DNA of 64,000 bases from contig NZ_FRBI01000015.1 of the NCBI RefSeq assembly GCF_900142575.1, positions 4,829 through 68,828 on the forward strand, given 5' to 3'. The notes below the pieces were generated by a model. It was not told the DNA's origin. It saw only the letters and a program-made list of their open reading frames with translations, and did not search any database. A program made the position numbers and the translations under genes. Positions 9,103 through 16,987 of the stretch are shown here, piece by piece. Origin of the DNA: Actinacidiphila paucisporea. Its GTDB lineage: Bacteria; Actinomycetota; Actinomycetes; Streptomycetales; Streptomycetaceae. The number at the start of each line of letters is the position of its first letter. Within the stretch, counting starts at the first letter, position 1.

Positions 9103-10247
9103 TGGCCGCGCCGACCGGCACCGCAGGTGCGATCGGTGCGGCGGGCGCCGCCGCCGCGGCCCGCGTGCTCGGCGTCGACCTGGGCGGCACGAAGGTGGCG
9201 CTGCGGGCGGAGGGAGCCGGCGGCCGCGCCGAGGAGGTGGTGCTGCGCTGGCCCGGTTCCGGCGGCGTGGCGGCGGACTGGGCCGCGCTGACGTCGAATG
9301 TCCGCTCCCTGGAGGGGCGTTGGGGTGGCGGCTTCGACGCGGTCGGCGTCGCGGTGCCTGCGACACTCGATCCGGCGGGCACGGTGTGGGCGTGGCCCGG
9401 CCGGCCGGCCTGGACCGGCTTCGGGCTCGGCGCCGCCCTGCGCGAGCTCTTCCCCGGCGCGGCGGTGCGGCAGGCGGACGACGGCGATCTGGCCGCGTTG
9501 GCGGAGGCGGTGCACGCGGGGTACGCGGATGTGGCCTATCTCGGCGTCGGTACGGGCGTCGGCGGCGGCCTCGTACGGGCCGGCCGCCTCTTCCCCGGAC
9601 CGGAGCGCGGGTCCTGCGAGGTGGGGCACATGCTGGTCGACCGCGGCGGTCCGCCCTGCGACTGCGGGCGGCGCGGCTGCCTCCAGGCCACCGCGTCCGG
9701 CCCGGCGACGCTGGGCAGGGCCGCCGAACTACGGAGGTCTGCAACGGATTTCGCCGAGCTGCGGGACGCGCTGGCGGCCGGCGCGGACTGGGCGGTGCGC
9801 GCGGTGGACGACACCTGTGCGGCACTGGCCGCCGGAGTCGTCACCCTGGCCGAGATCGCGCACCCCGATGTCGCCCTCATCGGGGGCGGATTCGCGGCAG
9901 GCATCCCCTCCTTCACCGCACGCGTCGACACGCACGTCCGCCGCCTCGCCCGCGCCGGCTTCGTGCCACCCCCGGTCGTCCCGGCCACGCTGGGCGCCCT
10001 GTCCTCGCTGTACGGCGCGGTGGCGCTGGCCCGCGAAGCCCTCCCCGCCGCACCCGCGGGCCGCGAAGCCGGACCCACCGGCCGCGAAGCCCTACCCGCC
10101 GGATCCGCCGACCGACAAGTCCCACCCGCCAGCCCCGCTCCCCTCACGGAAGCGCCACCCGCCGGGCCTGCCCGCCGCGTACGCGCCGCTTCCGTGCCGC
10201 ACCGCACCCACGCGCCGTCCGACCTCTCGGAAAGGGACGTCCTTTGA
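9102..10247 (+). CDS. rifN: ROK-family sugar kinase, kanosamine 6-kinase (RifN-like)
   Basis: The ATP-binding motif VLGVDLGGTKVAL, the GTGVGGGLV segment and the zinc-binding ROK signature (CDCGRRGCLQATASG) identify the family. RifN phosphorylates kanosamine to kanosamine 6-phosphate, the precursor of iminoerythrose 4-phosphate. The enzyme core ends near residue 310. About 70 further residues form a Pro/Ala/Arg-rich tail with degenerate repeats (AGREAGP, TGREALP), unusual for ROK kinases. ATG 9102 overlaps the rifJ stop and the gene stop overlaps rifG TTG (TTGA), so all three are likely co-translated. Confidence 0.92.
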   Translation: MAAPTGTAGAIGAAGAAAAARVLGVDLGGTKVALRAEGAGGRAEEVVLRWPGSGGVAADWAALTSNVRSLEGRWGGGFDAVGVAVPATLDPAGTVWAWPGRPAWTGFGLGAALRELFPGAAVRQADDGDLAALAEAVHAGYADVAYLGVGTGVGGGLVRAGRLFPGPERGSCEVGHMLVDRGGPPCDCGRRGCLQATASGPATLGRAAELRRSATDFAELRDALAAGADWAVRAVDDTCAALAAGVVTLAEIAHPDVALIGGGFAAGIPSFTARVDTHVRRLARAGFVPPPVVPATLGALSSLYGAVALAREALPAAPAGREAGPTGREALPAGSADRQVPPASPAPLTEAPPAGPARRVRAASVPHRTHAPSDLSERDVL

Positions 10248-11302
10248 CCCTCACCAGTCCACCCCCCGCGGCACCCGGCGCCACCCTGCGGAAGATCGAC
10301 GTCGCCCTCGGCGACCGCGGCTACCCGGTACTGATCGGGCCGGGCGCACGGCACCAACTGGCTCGGGTCGTACGGCGGATCGGGGCACGGCAGGTCGCCG
10401 TCGTGTCGGCCAGGCCACGCGAGTGGGTGCCCGATCCCGGGGTGCCGGCACTGCATGTGACGGCGAGGGACGGCGAAGTGGACAAGTCCCTCGGCTGGGT
10501 CGAGGAGATGTGCCGCCGCTTCGCGGACTTCGGGCTGACCCGGGCCGACGCGGTGGTGTCATGCGGCGGCGGCACGACCACCGACGCGGTGGGCCTGGCG
10601 GCAGCCCTCTACCACCGCGGGGTGCCCGTGGTGCATCTCCCCACCTCGCTGCTCGCCCAGGTCGACGCCGGGGTCGGCGGCAAGACCGCGGTGAATCTGC
10701 CACAGGGCAAGAACCTGGTCGGCGCCTACTGGCAACCCGCCGCCGTTCTGTGCGACACCGACTACCTCGCGACGCTGCCTCCCCGCGAAGTGGTCAACGG
10801 CTACGGCGAGATCGCCCGCTGCCACTTCATCGGCGCGGGCGACCTGCGCGGGAGGCCGCTCGCCGACCAGATCGCGGCCAGCGTCGCGCTCAAGGCCTCG
10901 GTAGTCGCCGCCGACGAACGCGACAGCGGGCCCCGGCACATCCTGAACTACGGCCACACCCTGGGCCACGCGCTGGAGCGCGCCACCGGCTTCCGGCTGC
11001 GGCACGGCGAGGCGGTCGGCATCGGTACGGTCTTCGCCGGCCGGCTGGCGGGCGCACTGGGGCGGATCGGGGAGGCCCGGGTCGCCGAGCACACCGAGGT
11101 CGTCGCGCACTACGGCCTGCCGGTCGGGCTGCCCTCCGGTCTCGCCGTCCAGGAACTGGTCACCTTGATGCGGCGCGACAAGAAGGCGACGACCGGCCTC
11201 GCCTTCGTCCTGGACGGGCCGCGCGGCCCCGAGGTCGTACCGGACATCCCCGAGCCGGTGGTCACGGCGGCCCTGGACGCGATGCCGCGCGGGGCGGCCT
11301 GA
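10244..11302 (+). CDS. rifG: Dehydroquinate synthase homologue, aminoDHQ synthase (RifG-like)
   Basis: The 352-residue protein shows dehydroquinate synthase landmarks: SCGGGTTTDAVG, PTSLLAQVDAGVGGKTAVN, NYGHTLGHALE and RHGEAVGIG (NAD, Zn and substrate ligands). It should cyclise aminoDAHP to 5-amino-5-deoxydehydroquinate. TTG 10244 is taken as start: it overlaps the rifN stop as TTGA and AAAGGGA lies about 8 bases upstream; no other start exists before the conserved core. It replaces a primary-metabolism AroB in the aminoshikimate branch. RifI follows after one base. Confidence 0.94.
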   Translation: MTLTSPPPAAPGATLRKIDVALGDRGYPVLIGPGARHQLARVVRRIGARQVAVVSARPREWVPDPGVPALHVTARDGEVDKSLGWVEEMCRRFADFGLTRADAVVSCGGGTTTDAVGLAAALYHRGVPVVHLPTSLLAQVDAGVGGKTAVNLPQGKNLVGAYWQPAAVLCDTDYLATLPPREVVNGYGEIARCHFIGAGDLRGRPLADQIAASVALKASVVAADERDSGPRHILNYGHTLGHALERATGFRLRHGEAVGIGTVFAGRLAGALGRIGEARVAEHTEVVAHYGLPVGLPSGLAVQELVTLMRRDKKATTGLAFVLDGPRGPEVVPDIPEPVVTAALDAMPRGAA

Positions 11303-11303
11303 G

Positions 11304-12137
11304 ATGCCGGTCTCCGGCCGCACCCGGCTGTTCGCGGTGCTGGGCGATCCCGTCACGCAGGTCAAGGCGCCCGCCCTGCTCAACGCGGAATTCGCCCTGC
11401 TGGGCGCCGACGCCGTACTCGTCCCCGTCCACGCGCCCGCCGCCCGCCTCGCGGAGGTCGTCGGCGGCCTCAAGGCGGCCGGGAACGTGGACGGCCTGCT
11501 GGTGACGGTTCCGCACAAGCTCGCGGTGTGCGCGTATGCCGACGAGCTGAGCGAGGCCGCCGCGCTGGCCGGCAGCGCCAACGCGCTGCGCAGGGAGCCC
11601 GACGGACGCTGGTTCGCCGACAACTTCGACGGAGCCGGCTTCGTCCGCGGCCTGGCCGGCAGCGGCCACCGCGTACGCGGCCTGCGGGTGTTCCTGGCGG
11701 GTGCGGGCGGCGCAGGCCTCGCGGTGGCCGCCGCCCTGCTGTCCGGGGGCGCGGAGCACGTCGTCGTACGCGACCCGGACCGGGCGCGGGTCGCTGCGCT
11801 GGTCGACCGGCTGGGCGCCCGGTGGCCGGGGCGGGTGACGGCCGCGCCCGCCGCACGCGCGGATACGTCCGTCGACCCGGTGGTGGCCCGCGGTACGGAC
11901 CTGGCGGTGAACGCCACCCCGCTGGGCCTGCGCGCCGGCGACCCGCTGCCGTTCGCCCCCCGCGACCTGGCGCCCGGCACCCTCGTCGCCGATCTGGTCA
12001 TGGAGCCGCATGAGACACCGCTGCTGCGGGCCGCCGCGGCATGTGGCCTGGGAATTCACCACGGTATCCACATGCTGAGATGTCAGATCGAACTTTACTC
12101 CCACTTTTTCCGCCTGACGGCAACTCCGGGAATATGA
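11304..12137 (+). CDS. rifI: Shikimate/quinate dehydrogenase homologue, aminoquinate dehydrogenase (RifI-like)
   Basis: The 277-residue product has the shikimate dehydrogenase fold markers: VLGDPVTQVKAP, the catalytic Lys in VTVPHK, NFDGAGF and an NAD(P)-binding FLAGAGGAGLA motif. RifI is the aminoquinate dehydrogenase homologue of AHBA clusters; it is not thought essential for AHBA because the pathway can proceed through RifG and RifJ. ATG 11304 starts one base after the rifG stop. Last of the rifJ-N-G-I operon; the gap to the regulator gene is only 87 bases. Confidence 0.9.
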   Translation: MPVSGRTRLFAVLGDPVTQVKAPALLNAEFALLGADAVLVPVHAPAARLAEVVGGLKAAGNVDGLLVTVPHKLAVCAYADELSEAAALAGSANALRREPDGRWFADNFDGAGFVRGLAGSGHRVRGLRVFLAGAGGAGLAVAAALLSGGAEHVVVRDPDRARVAALVDRLGARWPGRVTAAPAARADTSVDPVVARGTDLAVNATPLGLRAGDPLPFAPRDLAPGTLVADLVMEPHETPLLRAAAACGLGIHHGIHMLRCQIELYSHFFRLTATPGI

Positions 12138-12140
12138 AGA

Positions 12141-12209
12141 GCACATGAAACAATGAGGTAATAGCGCCGTCGTCTCCTATGCTGACCTGCTGAGTCATAT
12201 TTCATGTGC
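12141..12209. promoter_or_regulatory. Widely spaced inverted repeat upstream of the SARP gene
   Basis: GCACATGAAA (12141-12150) is perfectly inverted at 12200-12209, with 49 bases between. Extending outward, 11 of 12 positions match. The arms bracket the likely promoter of the regulator gene and end 15 bases before its ATG, which would suit an operator pair bridged by a dimer or by looping. Confidence 0.5.
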
Positions 12210-12224
12210 CGACCGGGGGCGAGC

Positions 12225-15143
12225 ATGCGATTCACGGTGTTGGGTCCGTTGGAGGCCATACGGGACGGCAGACCTGTGCTGCTAGGAGGAGCCAATCAGC
12301 GGGCTGTCCTCGCTTTTCTGCTGCTGCGCCCCAACCGGGTGGTCGCCACCAGCGAGCTGATCAAGGCGCTGTGGGGCGAAGGGGCGCCGCCCACCGCGCG
12401 CAAGATGGTGCAGAACGCCGTCGCCGGTCTGCGTCGCGCCCTCGGCCCCGAGGCCGCGCTGTCGACCGTTCCCCCGGGGTACGTCCTGCGGATCGACCCG
12501 GACGCGATCGACCTGACCCGCTTCGACGAACTGGTCCGCAGCGGCCGCGACGCGCTGCGGGCGCAGGACTGGGAGTCGGCCGCGGTGCTGCTGCGCGAGG
12601 CGCTGGCGCTGTGGCGCGGCCCGGTGCTGGCCGACGTGGCGGAGACCGGCGTCGGCTGGCACGAGCTGGCGATGGTCAAGGAGACCCGGCTGGCCGCCTT
12701 CGAGGACTGCGTCGAGGCGGAGTTGACCCTCGGCCGGCATCGCGAGGTGGTGGGCGAGCTGGCGGCGATGAGCGAGCAGGAGCCGGCCAGGGAACGCACC
12801 TGCGGCCTGCTGATGCTCGCGCTGTACCGGTGCGGCCGGCAGCCGGAGGCCCTGGCCGCCTACCAGCGGCTGCGGGACCGGTTGGTAGGCGACTTCGGCC
12901 TCGACCCCGGCGCCGAACTCCAGGACCTGGAGCGGGCGATACTCAAGCAGCACCCGATGCTGGCGCTCCCGCCGCTCCGGGCGCGGGAGGCGGGCAGGAC
13001 CGAGCCCGTACGCACGTCCGCGGGCAGCCGTACGGACCGGGCCGCGCCGCCCGCGGGACCGGTCGCGGCCGGAGCTCCCTCGCCCGCGGCTCCCGGCCCC
13101 GGATCCCCACCCGCCCCCGCCCCCGCCTCCGCGCCGGCGCTCGCACTCGCCGAGCGCAAGCAGGTCAGCGTGCTGCTGGTCAGGGCGAGTCTGGGCAGCG
13201 GCGCCGCCGACGACCCCGAGCAGGTCGACGAGGCGCTGCGCGACCTGCACCGCATCACCGCGGAGGAGGCCGCCCGCTACGGCGGTTTGGTGCGCGACCC
13301 GCTCGGCCCGGTCCTGCCCGTCCTCTTCGGACTGCCGCGCACGCACGAGGACGACCCGGCCCGCGCCGTCCGCACCGCGCTGGCGATCCGGGACCGGATC
13401 GGGGCGTCCCGCGGCTGCGTCACGGTGAAGTCCGCGGTCGCCACCGGCGAGATCCTCGCCCGCTACCGCAGCGAGGACGACCGGCAGCCGGCCGAGGTGA
13501 CAGGCGCCGTTCTCGACCGCTGCGAGCGGTTGCTGCAGCTCACCGGTTCCGGCGGTGTGCGGATCTGCGACCGCACCTTCGCGTCGAGCACCGACCGCTA
13601 CGCGCCGGACGGCGACGCCGGCGCTCCCACCGGCCACAACGGCCTGGCTGTCATCGCCGTCGAGGCCGCCCCCGAAGCACCAAGGCCCGACGTCCCGTTG
13701 ATCGGCCGGGACCGCGAACTGGACGTGCTGACCGGACTGCTGGGCGATGTCATGCGCAGGGACCGGCCCCACCTCGCGACCGTGCTGGGGGAGTCGGGGA
13801 TCGGGAAGAGCCGGCTGGTCGCGGAATTCTGCCGCCGGGCCGGCACCGTGCCGGGGGCTTCCGTACGCCGCCTGTCGGCCCGCGTCCCCGCGGTCGGCCC
13901 GCGGCGGGCGCTGAAACCACTGGCCGCGATCGTACGGTCGTACGCCGGCATCGCACCCGGCGACAGGGGTACCGGGGCCGAACACCGGCTGGCCGCCGCT
14001 GTGCACGACCTGCTGGGCACCGGCCGCGAGGCCGACCGGGTCCTGGCCGGGCTGCACGAGTGCCTGGGCCTCGGGGGCACCGGCGACCGCACGGAGAAGG
14101 GCGGTACCCACTTCACCGGGGTCTTCGCCGCCTGGCGGCGGCTGGTCGAGGAGATCGCCGCCCGGCAACCGCTGGTGCTGGTGCTCGAAGACCTGCACCA
14201 CGCCGACGACACCTTCCTCGACCAAGTGGAGGACCTCACAGAACGGGCGCTGCGCGTACCGCTGTTCATCGTCACCACGGCCCGCCCCGAACTGCGCCAG
14301 CGCCGCCCCCGCTGGTGCTGCGGCAAGCGCGACGCGACCGCCGTCGTCCTCGACCCGCTGTCCGACGGGGCCACCACGGCCCTGCTCGACCGGCTGCTGA
14401 CCCGGCCGCCCGGCATCCCGGTCGACCCCCAACTGCTGTCGCTCATCGGCGGGATACCGCGGTACGCCGAGGAGTACGCGCCCGCCCTGACGAGCCTGCG
14501 AGCCGGCTCCGTACCCGAACCGCCCGCCGTCGTACGCACCATCGTCGCGGCCCGGCTCGACACCCTTCCCGTCGCCGAGAAGGCGGTGCTGCGGGACGCG
14601 GCTGTCTTCGGCGGCACGGTGTGGACCGCCGGAGTCGCGGCGGTCGGCGGGCGTGCGCACCGGGATGTCGACGCGGCCCTGCGGCTACTGGAACGCAAGG
14701 ACTTCCTGCGCCGCGTCGGCCGCAACCCCCGGCAGGACGACACCGAGTACGTCGTACGCCACCGCCTGGTCCGCGACGTCTGCTACGCCCAACTCACCCG
14801 GCAGGACCGGCTGCTCAAGCACCGTCGGGCGATCGGCTGGATCGGCGCGCTCCCCGCGCAGCACGGCGACCTGCTGGTCCACCACTACCGCCAGCTGGTC
14901 GCGCTGTCGGCGGCCGACGAGCAGGCGGTCGACCCGGTGGCCGTCGAGGCGTGCCGAGCCCTGGTCGAGGCGGGCCGCAGAGCCGCGGCGGCGGGCGGCC
15001 ACGACAGCGCGGCGCGCTGCTACCGTGCGGCGTCCGAGCTGTGCCCGGGCGCCGCGCCCGGTCGCCGCCAGCTCAGCCCGGTGTACCGCCAGAGCCCCCG
15101 AGCCTCCGCGACGGCGGCCGTGTTGGACGGCGTCTGCGGCTGA
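12225..15143 (+). CDS. SARP-family regulator with cyclase-like and AAA ATPase domains
   Basis: Domains in order over 972 residues: OmpR-type winged helix (1-95), bacterial transcriptional activation domain (about 100-245, ending GDFGLDPGAELQDLE), an Ala/Pro linker (255-308), a class III cyclase-homology region (309-480), and an AAA/NB-ARC-like ATPase with Walker A GESGIGKSR (522-530) and Walker B LVLVLEDLHHADD (about 650). Both metal-binding Asp of the cyclase region are replaced, so it is probably a sensor or scaffold. The C-terminus is short, with about one TPR-like helix pair. ATG 12225 is preferred to 12204 because GGGGG lies 7 bases upstream. The position suggests a cluster-situated activator of the ansamycin genes. 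Confidence 0.88.
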   Translation: MRFTVLGPLEAIRDGRPVLLGGANQRAVLAFLLLRPNRVVATSELIKALWGEGAPPTARKMVQNAVAGLRRALGPEAALSTVPPGYVLRIDPDAIDLTRFDELVRSGRDALRAQDWESAAVLLREALALWRGPVLADVAETGVGWHELAMVKETRLAAFEDCVEAELTLGRHREVVGELAAMSEQEPARERTCGLLMLALYRCGRQPEALAAYQRLRDRLVGDFGLDPGAELQDLERAILKQHPMLALPPLRAREAGRTEPVRTSAGSRTDRAAPPAGPVAAGAPSPAAPGPGSPPAPAPASAPALALAERKQVSVLLVRASLGSGAADDPEQVDEALRDLHRITAEEAARYGGLVRDPLGPVLPVLFGLPRTHEDDPARAVRTALAIRDRIGASRGCVTVKSAVATGEILARYRSEDDRQPAEVTGAVLDRCERLLQLTGSGGVRICDRTFASSTDRYAPDGDAGAPTGHNGLAVIAVEAAPEAPRPDVPLIGRDRELDVLTGLLGDVMRRDRPHLATVLGESGIGKSRLVAEFCRRAGTVPGASVRRLSARVPAVGPRRALKPLAAIVRSYAGIAPGDRGTGAEHRLAAAVHDLLGTGREADRVLAGLHECLGLGGTGDRTEKGGTHFTGVFAAWRRLVEEIAARQPLVLVLEDLHHADDTFLDQVEDLTERALRVPLFIVTTARPELRQRRPRWCCGKRDATAVVLDPLSDGATTALLDRLLTRPPGIPVDPQLLSLIGGIPRYAEEYAPALTSLRAGSVPEPPAVVRTIVAARLDTLPVAEKAVLRDAAVFGGTVWTAGVAAVGGRAHRDVDAALRLLERKDFLRRVGRNPRQDDTEYVVRHRLVRDVCYAQLTRQDRLLKHRRAIGWIGALPAQHGDLLVHHYRQLVALSAADEQAVDPVAVEACRALVEAGRRAAAAGGHDSAARCYRAASELCPGAAPGRRQLSPVYRQSPRASATAAVLDGVCG

Positions 15144-15206
15144 CCCCCGACTCCGCCAGGAGGCCGCCCGCGAGCAGCGCGGCCACCCGCCCGACGCCGG
15201 CCGGGT

Positions 15207-15658
15207 TCACAGTGCCGGCAGCGCCTCCCCGACGCGCGGCTCGCGGCGCTCGATCAACCAGAACAGGTGGCCCCGTAGATAGTCCTCAAGTCCGCTCTCC
15301 AGGTATCCGGTGTAGCAGTCGAGACCATGTGGCTCGTTAGCGCTGCCACTTCGCGCGGGTTGGCCGGCTGCCGGTGGACGAACTCGTAGCCACAATCGCT
15401 GGAGAGCACATGCTCAGGCAGGTAGTACGGGCCATTGCGTCCGTCATCGGTCTCGCCGGTGTAGAACGGCCCGGGCACGTTGAGCCAACTGCGCTCCTCC
15501 CAGCGGCCGATGCCCATCGTGGTGGTGTATCGCCGAGCGGTGGGCACCGGGTCCCAGTACGCCCTTTCCTGCCACGGCCCCTCTACCGGGTAATACGTCA
15601 ACTGCCGCCGGAGGCTTGCCGCGTATCGCTGCAGAGACTCGGACAGTTGCTCCGCCAT
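15207..15658 (-). pseudogene. Hypothetical protein gene with a one-base frameshift
   Basis: ATG 15658 (GAGGG 5 bases upstream) opens a frame ending at 15254, but protein-like sequence moves to another frame after VHRQPANPREVAAL. The other frame continues HGLDCYTGYLESGLEDYLRG and ends ERREPRVGEALPAL at 15207. Joining the two needs one missing base near 15335-15350 and would give about 150 residues. I do not recognise the family. It follows the HIT-like gene by 34 bases and was probably co-transcribed. It could be a sequencing error instead of true decay. Confidence 0.6.
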
Positions 15659-15692
15659 GGCCACCCTCGGGAGGCACCGCCCTGCGTCACCA

Positions 15693-16172
15693 TCAAACCG
15701 CCGCACGCACCTGGTCCAGTTCGCTGCCGATCGCTTCCCGCAACACGTCATGCTGCGGGCCGAGCCTGAACTGCTTGTTGCTCCACCGGTCACGCGGATA
15801 AAGCCATACCGGAGCACCCACCACATCGGCGGGCTCCCACTCGAACCGCGGCCACACATGCGCGTGCAGGAACGGGTCCGTGTTCCCGAGGATCTCCAGG
15901 TTGATCCGCCGGAAAGCCGGGTCCAGCCGCCGGCAGGCCCGCTCGACCGCCTCGCCGAGCTGATCCATGTCGGACAGGAACGACAGGCGCTTTGCCTTCG
16001 GCAGGTCCGACAGCCGCTGCACATCCGGTTCGTCCACGAGAAGAACCGAGTATCCCGGCAGGAACTGGACATCCCCGATCGCCGCGAATCCCGACGTCAA
16101 CCGCCGCAACACGGTCGGGTTCTCACCTCTCAGCGCAGTCCCGATCCGATCCGTCCGCCAGTCACCAGGCAT
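15693..16172 (-). CDS. HIT-like nucleotide hydrolase family protein
   Basis: The 159-residue product has the segment NLEILGNTDPFLHAHVWPRF, which fits the histidine-triad active-site strand (H-x-H-x-x), with Trp in place of the third His. HIT proteins hydrolyse or transfer nucleotidyl groups, for example diadenosine tetraphosphate; the exact substrate here is unknown. ATG 16172 has AGGA 8 bases upstream. It is the first gene of a two-gene leftward unit with the frameshifted gene at 15207-15658, and is unrelated to the AHBA block by function. Confidence 0.75.
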   Translation of the reverse strand: MPGDWRTDRIGTALRGENPTVLRRLTSGFAAIGDVQFLPGYSVLLVDEPDVQRLSDLPKAKRLSFLSDMDQLGEAVERACRRLDPAFRRINLEILGNTDPFLHAHVWPRFEWEPADVVGAPVWLYPRDRWSNKQFRLGPQHDVLREAIGSELDQVRAAV

Positions 16173-16472
16173 GGCCAAATCCTACCTGCGGGTGATCGCG
16201 GACCGCTGTTCCCTCCCCCTCCTCCTCATGCGGCTTTCAGTCGCTGTTGTCGTTCCGGCTGTGTGGGGTGTGTCTCGAACTGAGGTTTCCGGCCGGGTGA
16301 TCGTGGAGGCGTCGCGGCATAGAGGTGGGGCCTTGAGGTCAGGAGGCCCCGGTGTTGGAGCGTTCCGTGTGGATGGCCGGGCAGTCCAGTTCGGCGGTGG
16401 CGGTCCGTTTATGCCCGGCGACACGCTTCTCCCTGGCCACGCGGCACGCTCGTCGGGGCGCGCGGGGGGTGG
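16173..16472. other. Noncoding gap between gvpK and the HIT-like gene
   Basis: No supported gene, repeat or hairpin was seen in these 300 bases. The HIT-like gene promoter should lie at the left end and the end of the gvp transcript at the right end. Confidence 0.5.
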
Positions 16473-16760
16473 TCACCACGTGTCCTCGCTGAGGAGGGGG
16501 CCGAGCGGGCCGAGGGTGAGCTGGAGGTCCTCGCGGCGCAGGCCGTGGGCGGCGCACAGGTCGTTCATCCGCTGGTCGAGGAGCATCAGGGCGGTGCCGA
16601 CCCGCTCCTCCTGCGCGTCGGTGAGATCCCCCTGGTCGAGTCGGCGGACAGCCTGCCGCTCCATCAGCTGGCGCAACAGCTCCACCAGGGTGAGGACCAG
16701 GGATGCCAGGTCCTGGGCGGCCCGTTGGGGATCGAGATCGACGCGGGCCTCGGTGGTCAC
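16473..16760 (-). CDS. gvpK: Gas vesicle protein GvpK
   Basis: The 95-residue product (ARVDLDPQRAAQDLASLVLT, LLRQLMERQAVRRL, EERVGTALMLLDQRM) matches GvpK in size and sequence pattern. GvpK is an accessory protein of gas vesicle assembly. GTG 16760 has GGAGGA 6 bases upstream and overlaps the gvpS stop (GTGA). It is the last gene of the gvp operon. Confidence 0.93.
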   Translation of the reverse strand: MTTEARVDLDPQRAAQDLASLVLTLVELLRQLMERQAVRRLDQGDLTDAQEERVGTALMLLDQRMNDLCAAHGLRREDLQLTLGPLGPLLSEDTW

Positions 16761-16987
16761 AGCGGTCCTCCGTCGCTCCACGGCGCGGGCACGCGCTCGC
16801 TGACCGAGGCCAGCAGGGCGCGCAGCGACAGCCGGACGAGCGGCACGTCGGCGATCGCAATGACGAGGTCGCCCTCGATGACGACGCCGGTCGCCAGCAC
16901 CCGGTCGAGCAGGTCGACCAGGGGCACTCCGAGGGGGGCGCCGGCGTCGGGTCCGATCCAGGGGACGACACCGGTGTCGGCGGTCAT
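16757..16987 (-). CDS. gvpS: GvpA/GvpJ-like small gas vesicle protein (GvpS)
   Basis: A 76-residue protein with the GvpA/J core: VPLVDLLDRVLATGVVIEGD followed by IAIADVPLVRLSLRALLAS. In streptomycete clusters the GvpA-like gene between gvpL and gvpK is named gvpS. It probably caps or nucleates the vesicle instead of forming the main rib. ATG 16987 overlaps the gvpL stop by four bases (ATGA), and its own stop overlaps gvpK. Confidence 0.9.
   Translation of the reverse strand: MTADTGVVPWIGPDAGAPLGVPLVDLLDRVLATGVVIEGDLVIAIADVPLVRLSLRALLASVSERVPAPWSDGGPL

Noticed and set aside
12206..15340. Plus-strand 1044-codon frame overlapping the SARP gene
   Set aside because: It is Arg/Pro-rich low-complexity translation in the wrong frame; the SARP frame has clear domains.
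16179..16472. Transposon-like remnant between gvpK and the HIT gene
   Set aside because: No inverted repeats or transposase-like peptide could be supported.
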